Assembly (NCBI GenBank): GCA_012728775.1
Contig: JAAYEN010000233.1
Span: forward strand, 1-6,784
Length of the DNA: 6,784 nt
Direction of reading: 5' to 3'
Source of the DNA: Tissierellia bacterium
Lineage (GTDB): Bacteria > Bacillota_A > Clostridia > Tissierellales > Peptoniphilaceae
Part shown: piece after piece, positions 6,507 to 6,784 of the stretch
How the letters are laid out: every line of letters begins with the position of its first letter
Numbering within the stretch: position 1 is the stretch's first letter
The notes under the pieces: generated by a model
The model's input: the letters and a program-made list of their open reading frames with translations, nothing else
The model's database searches: none
What the model was told of the DNA's origin: nothing
Made by a program: the position numbers and the translations under genes

Positions 6507-6535
6507 AAAATCCATGGCGTAAAAACCATGGATTT
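6505..6535. terminator. Hairpin terminator between convergent genes
   Basis: AAATCCATGG (6508-6517) and CCATGGATTT (6526-6535) form a perfect 10-bp stem with an 8-nt loop, CGTAAAAA. Read on the minus strand, the stem runs into six T residues (6505-6510 on plus are all A, partly within the stem). It is therefore a good intrinsic terminator for the leftward VWA-like gene, whose stop is at 6560. On the plus strand only ATTTAAA follows, so termination of the lipoprotein gene (stop at 6506, immediately before the stem) is probably weaker. The CCATGG core is itself palindromic. Confidence 0.75.
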
Positions 6536-6559
6536 AAACAATTGAGAAAGTTCTATATA

Positions 6560-6784
6560 TTATTTTTTCTTACTCTGCCTTTTTTCATAATCTTCTCTAA
6601 TTTCTGCATCCCAATCTTCCGAGATTTCAGAATAAGTTCTATAGTTTTCAATCAAATTATTAATAGAACGATAATTTATACTAATCCCATCTCCATCTGC
6701 TACAAAGTTCGTAGCTCTATCTGCATTTATTCCAAAATCGCCAGCGGTTTTAATAGCATCTATATTTGCACCCATAAATACAAA
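6560..6784 (-). CDS. C-terminal part of a probable VWA-domain protein (right-edge partial)
   Basis: The frame is open from the right window edge and ends at TAA (6560-6562), giving 74 C-terminal residues. The ATG at 6773-6775 is internal, since FVF precedes it in frame and no SD is visible before the edge. The fragment starts FVFMGANIDAIKTAGDFGI, continues with NADRATNFVADGDG and closes with a basic tail (KRQSKKK). The FxGANIDAxxTAxxFGI pattern, followed by a D/G-rich turn, matches from memory the end of the von Willebrand factor A domain in a group of small bacterial cytoplasmic VWA proteins, some neighbouring tellurite-resistance-like or phage loci. The metal-binding MIDAS residues would lie upstream, outside the window, so function cannot be confirmed. 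A hairpin terminator follows at 6505-6535. The gene is convergent with the lipoprotein gene and not linked to the transporter block. Confidence 0.6.
   Translation of the reverse strand, partial: FVFMGANIDAIKTAGDFGINADRATNFVADGDGISINYRSINNLIENYRTYSEISEDWDAEIREDYEKRQSKKK

Noticed and set aside
6276..6515. 79-codon open frame on the minus strand
   Set aside because: It is antisense to the lipoprotein C-terminus; its composition (Phe/Ile-rich) reflects reversed acidic and Lys codons, and it runs into the terminator stem.
6773..6775. ATG as the start of a 71-aa protein at the right edge
   Set aside because: The frame continues upstream to the edge with residues (FVF) that fit the same beta strand, and the fragment looks like the C-terminal end of a larger domain.
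1..6784. CRISPR arrays, tRNA or rRNA genes, insertion sequences, phage attachment sites
   Set aside because: No regularly spaced repeats, cloverleaf-like sequence, transposase or integrase fragment, or flanking direct repeats were seen on either strand.

Overview
The window is AT-rich throughout (roughly 30% G+C by eye). It uses Shine-Dalgarno sites of the AGGAGG type, two TTG starts, short gaps and overlapping genes. This suggests a low-GC Gram-positive bacterium. A Tissierellia/Peptoniphilaceae-like anaerobic coccus or a clostridial relative is my guess, but nothing here fixes the genus.

Layout, left to right. Positions 1-193 (minus) hold the first 64 codons of a membrane protein that runs off the left edge. 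It is preceded by a 141-bp gap containing a perfect 15-bp inverted repeat (221-269). Positions 335-5227 (minus) are one compact block, transcribed leftward: a SixA-type phosphohistidine phosphatase, an OmpR-family response regulator, a short-loop membrane histidine kinase, an ABC ATPase and a 10-TM FtsX/BceB-type permease. Apart from the 79-bp kinase-ATPase gap, which carries a perfect 7-4-7 operator-like palindrome overlapping the kinase stop codon, these genes abut, overlap or lie 1 bp apart. Positions 5228-5342 are a divergent promoter region. Positions 5343-6506 (plus) encode a lipoprotein of unknown family that most likely starts at a TTG. It is followed by a hairpin terminator shared with a convergent gene. 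Positions 6560-6784 (minus) are the C-terminal 74 codons of a probable von Willebrand factor A (VWA) domain protein that enters from the right edge.

How the genes fit together. The regulator, kinase, ATPase and permease form a BceRS-BceAB-type antimicrobial-peptide sensing and resistance module. In the established model the permease, with its large extracellular domain, senses the peptide and signals to the loop-less kinase. The kinase phosphorylates the regulator, which activates the promoter in front of the transporter genes. The 3090-3127 element sits where that model predicts. The unusual part is the SixA-family phosphatase as first gene of the block, abutting the regulator. It could act on the phosphohistidine of this kinase, but that is inference from position and family only. 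The divergent lipoprotein may or may not belong to the same response.
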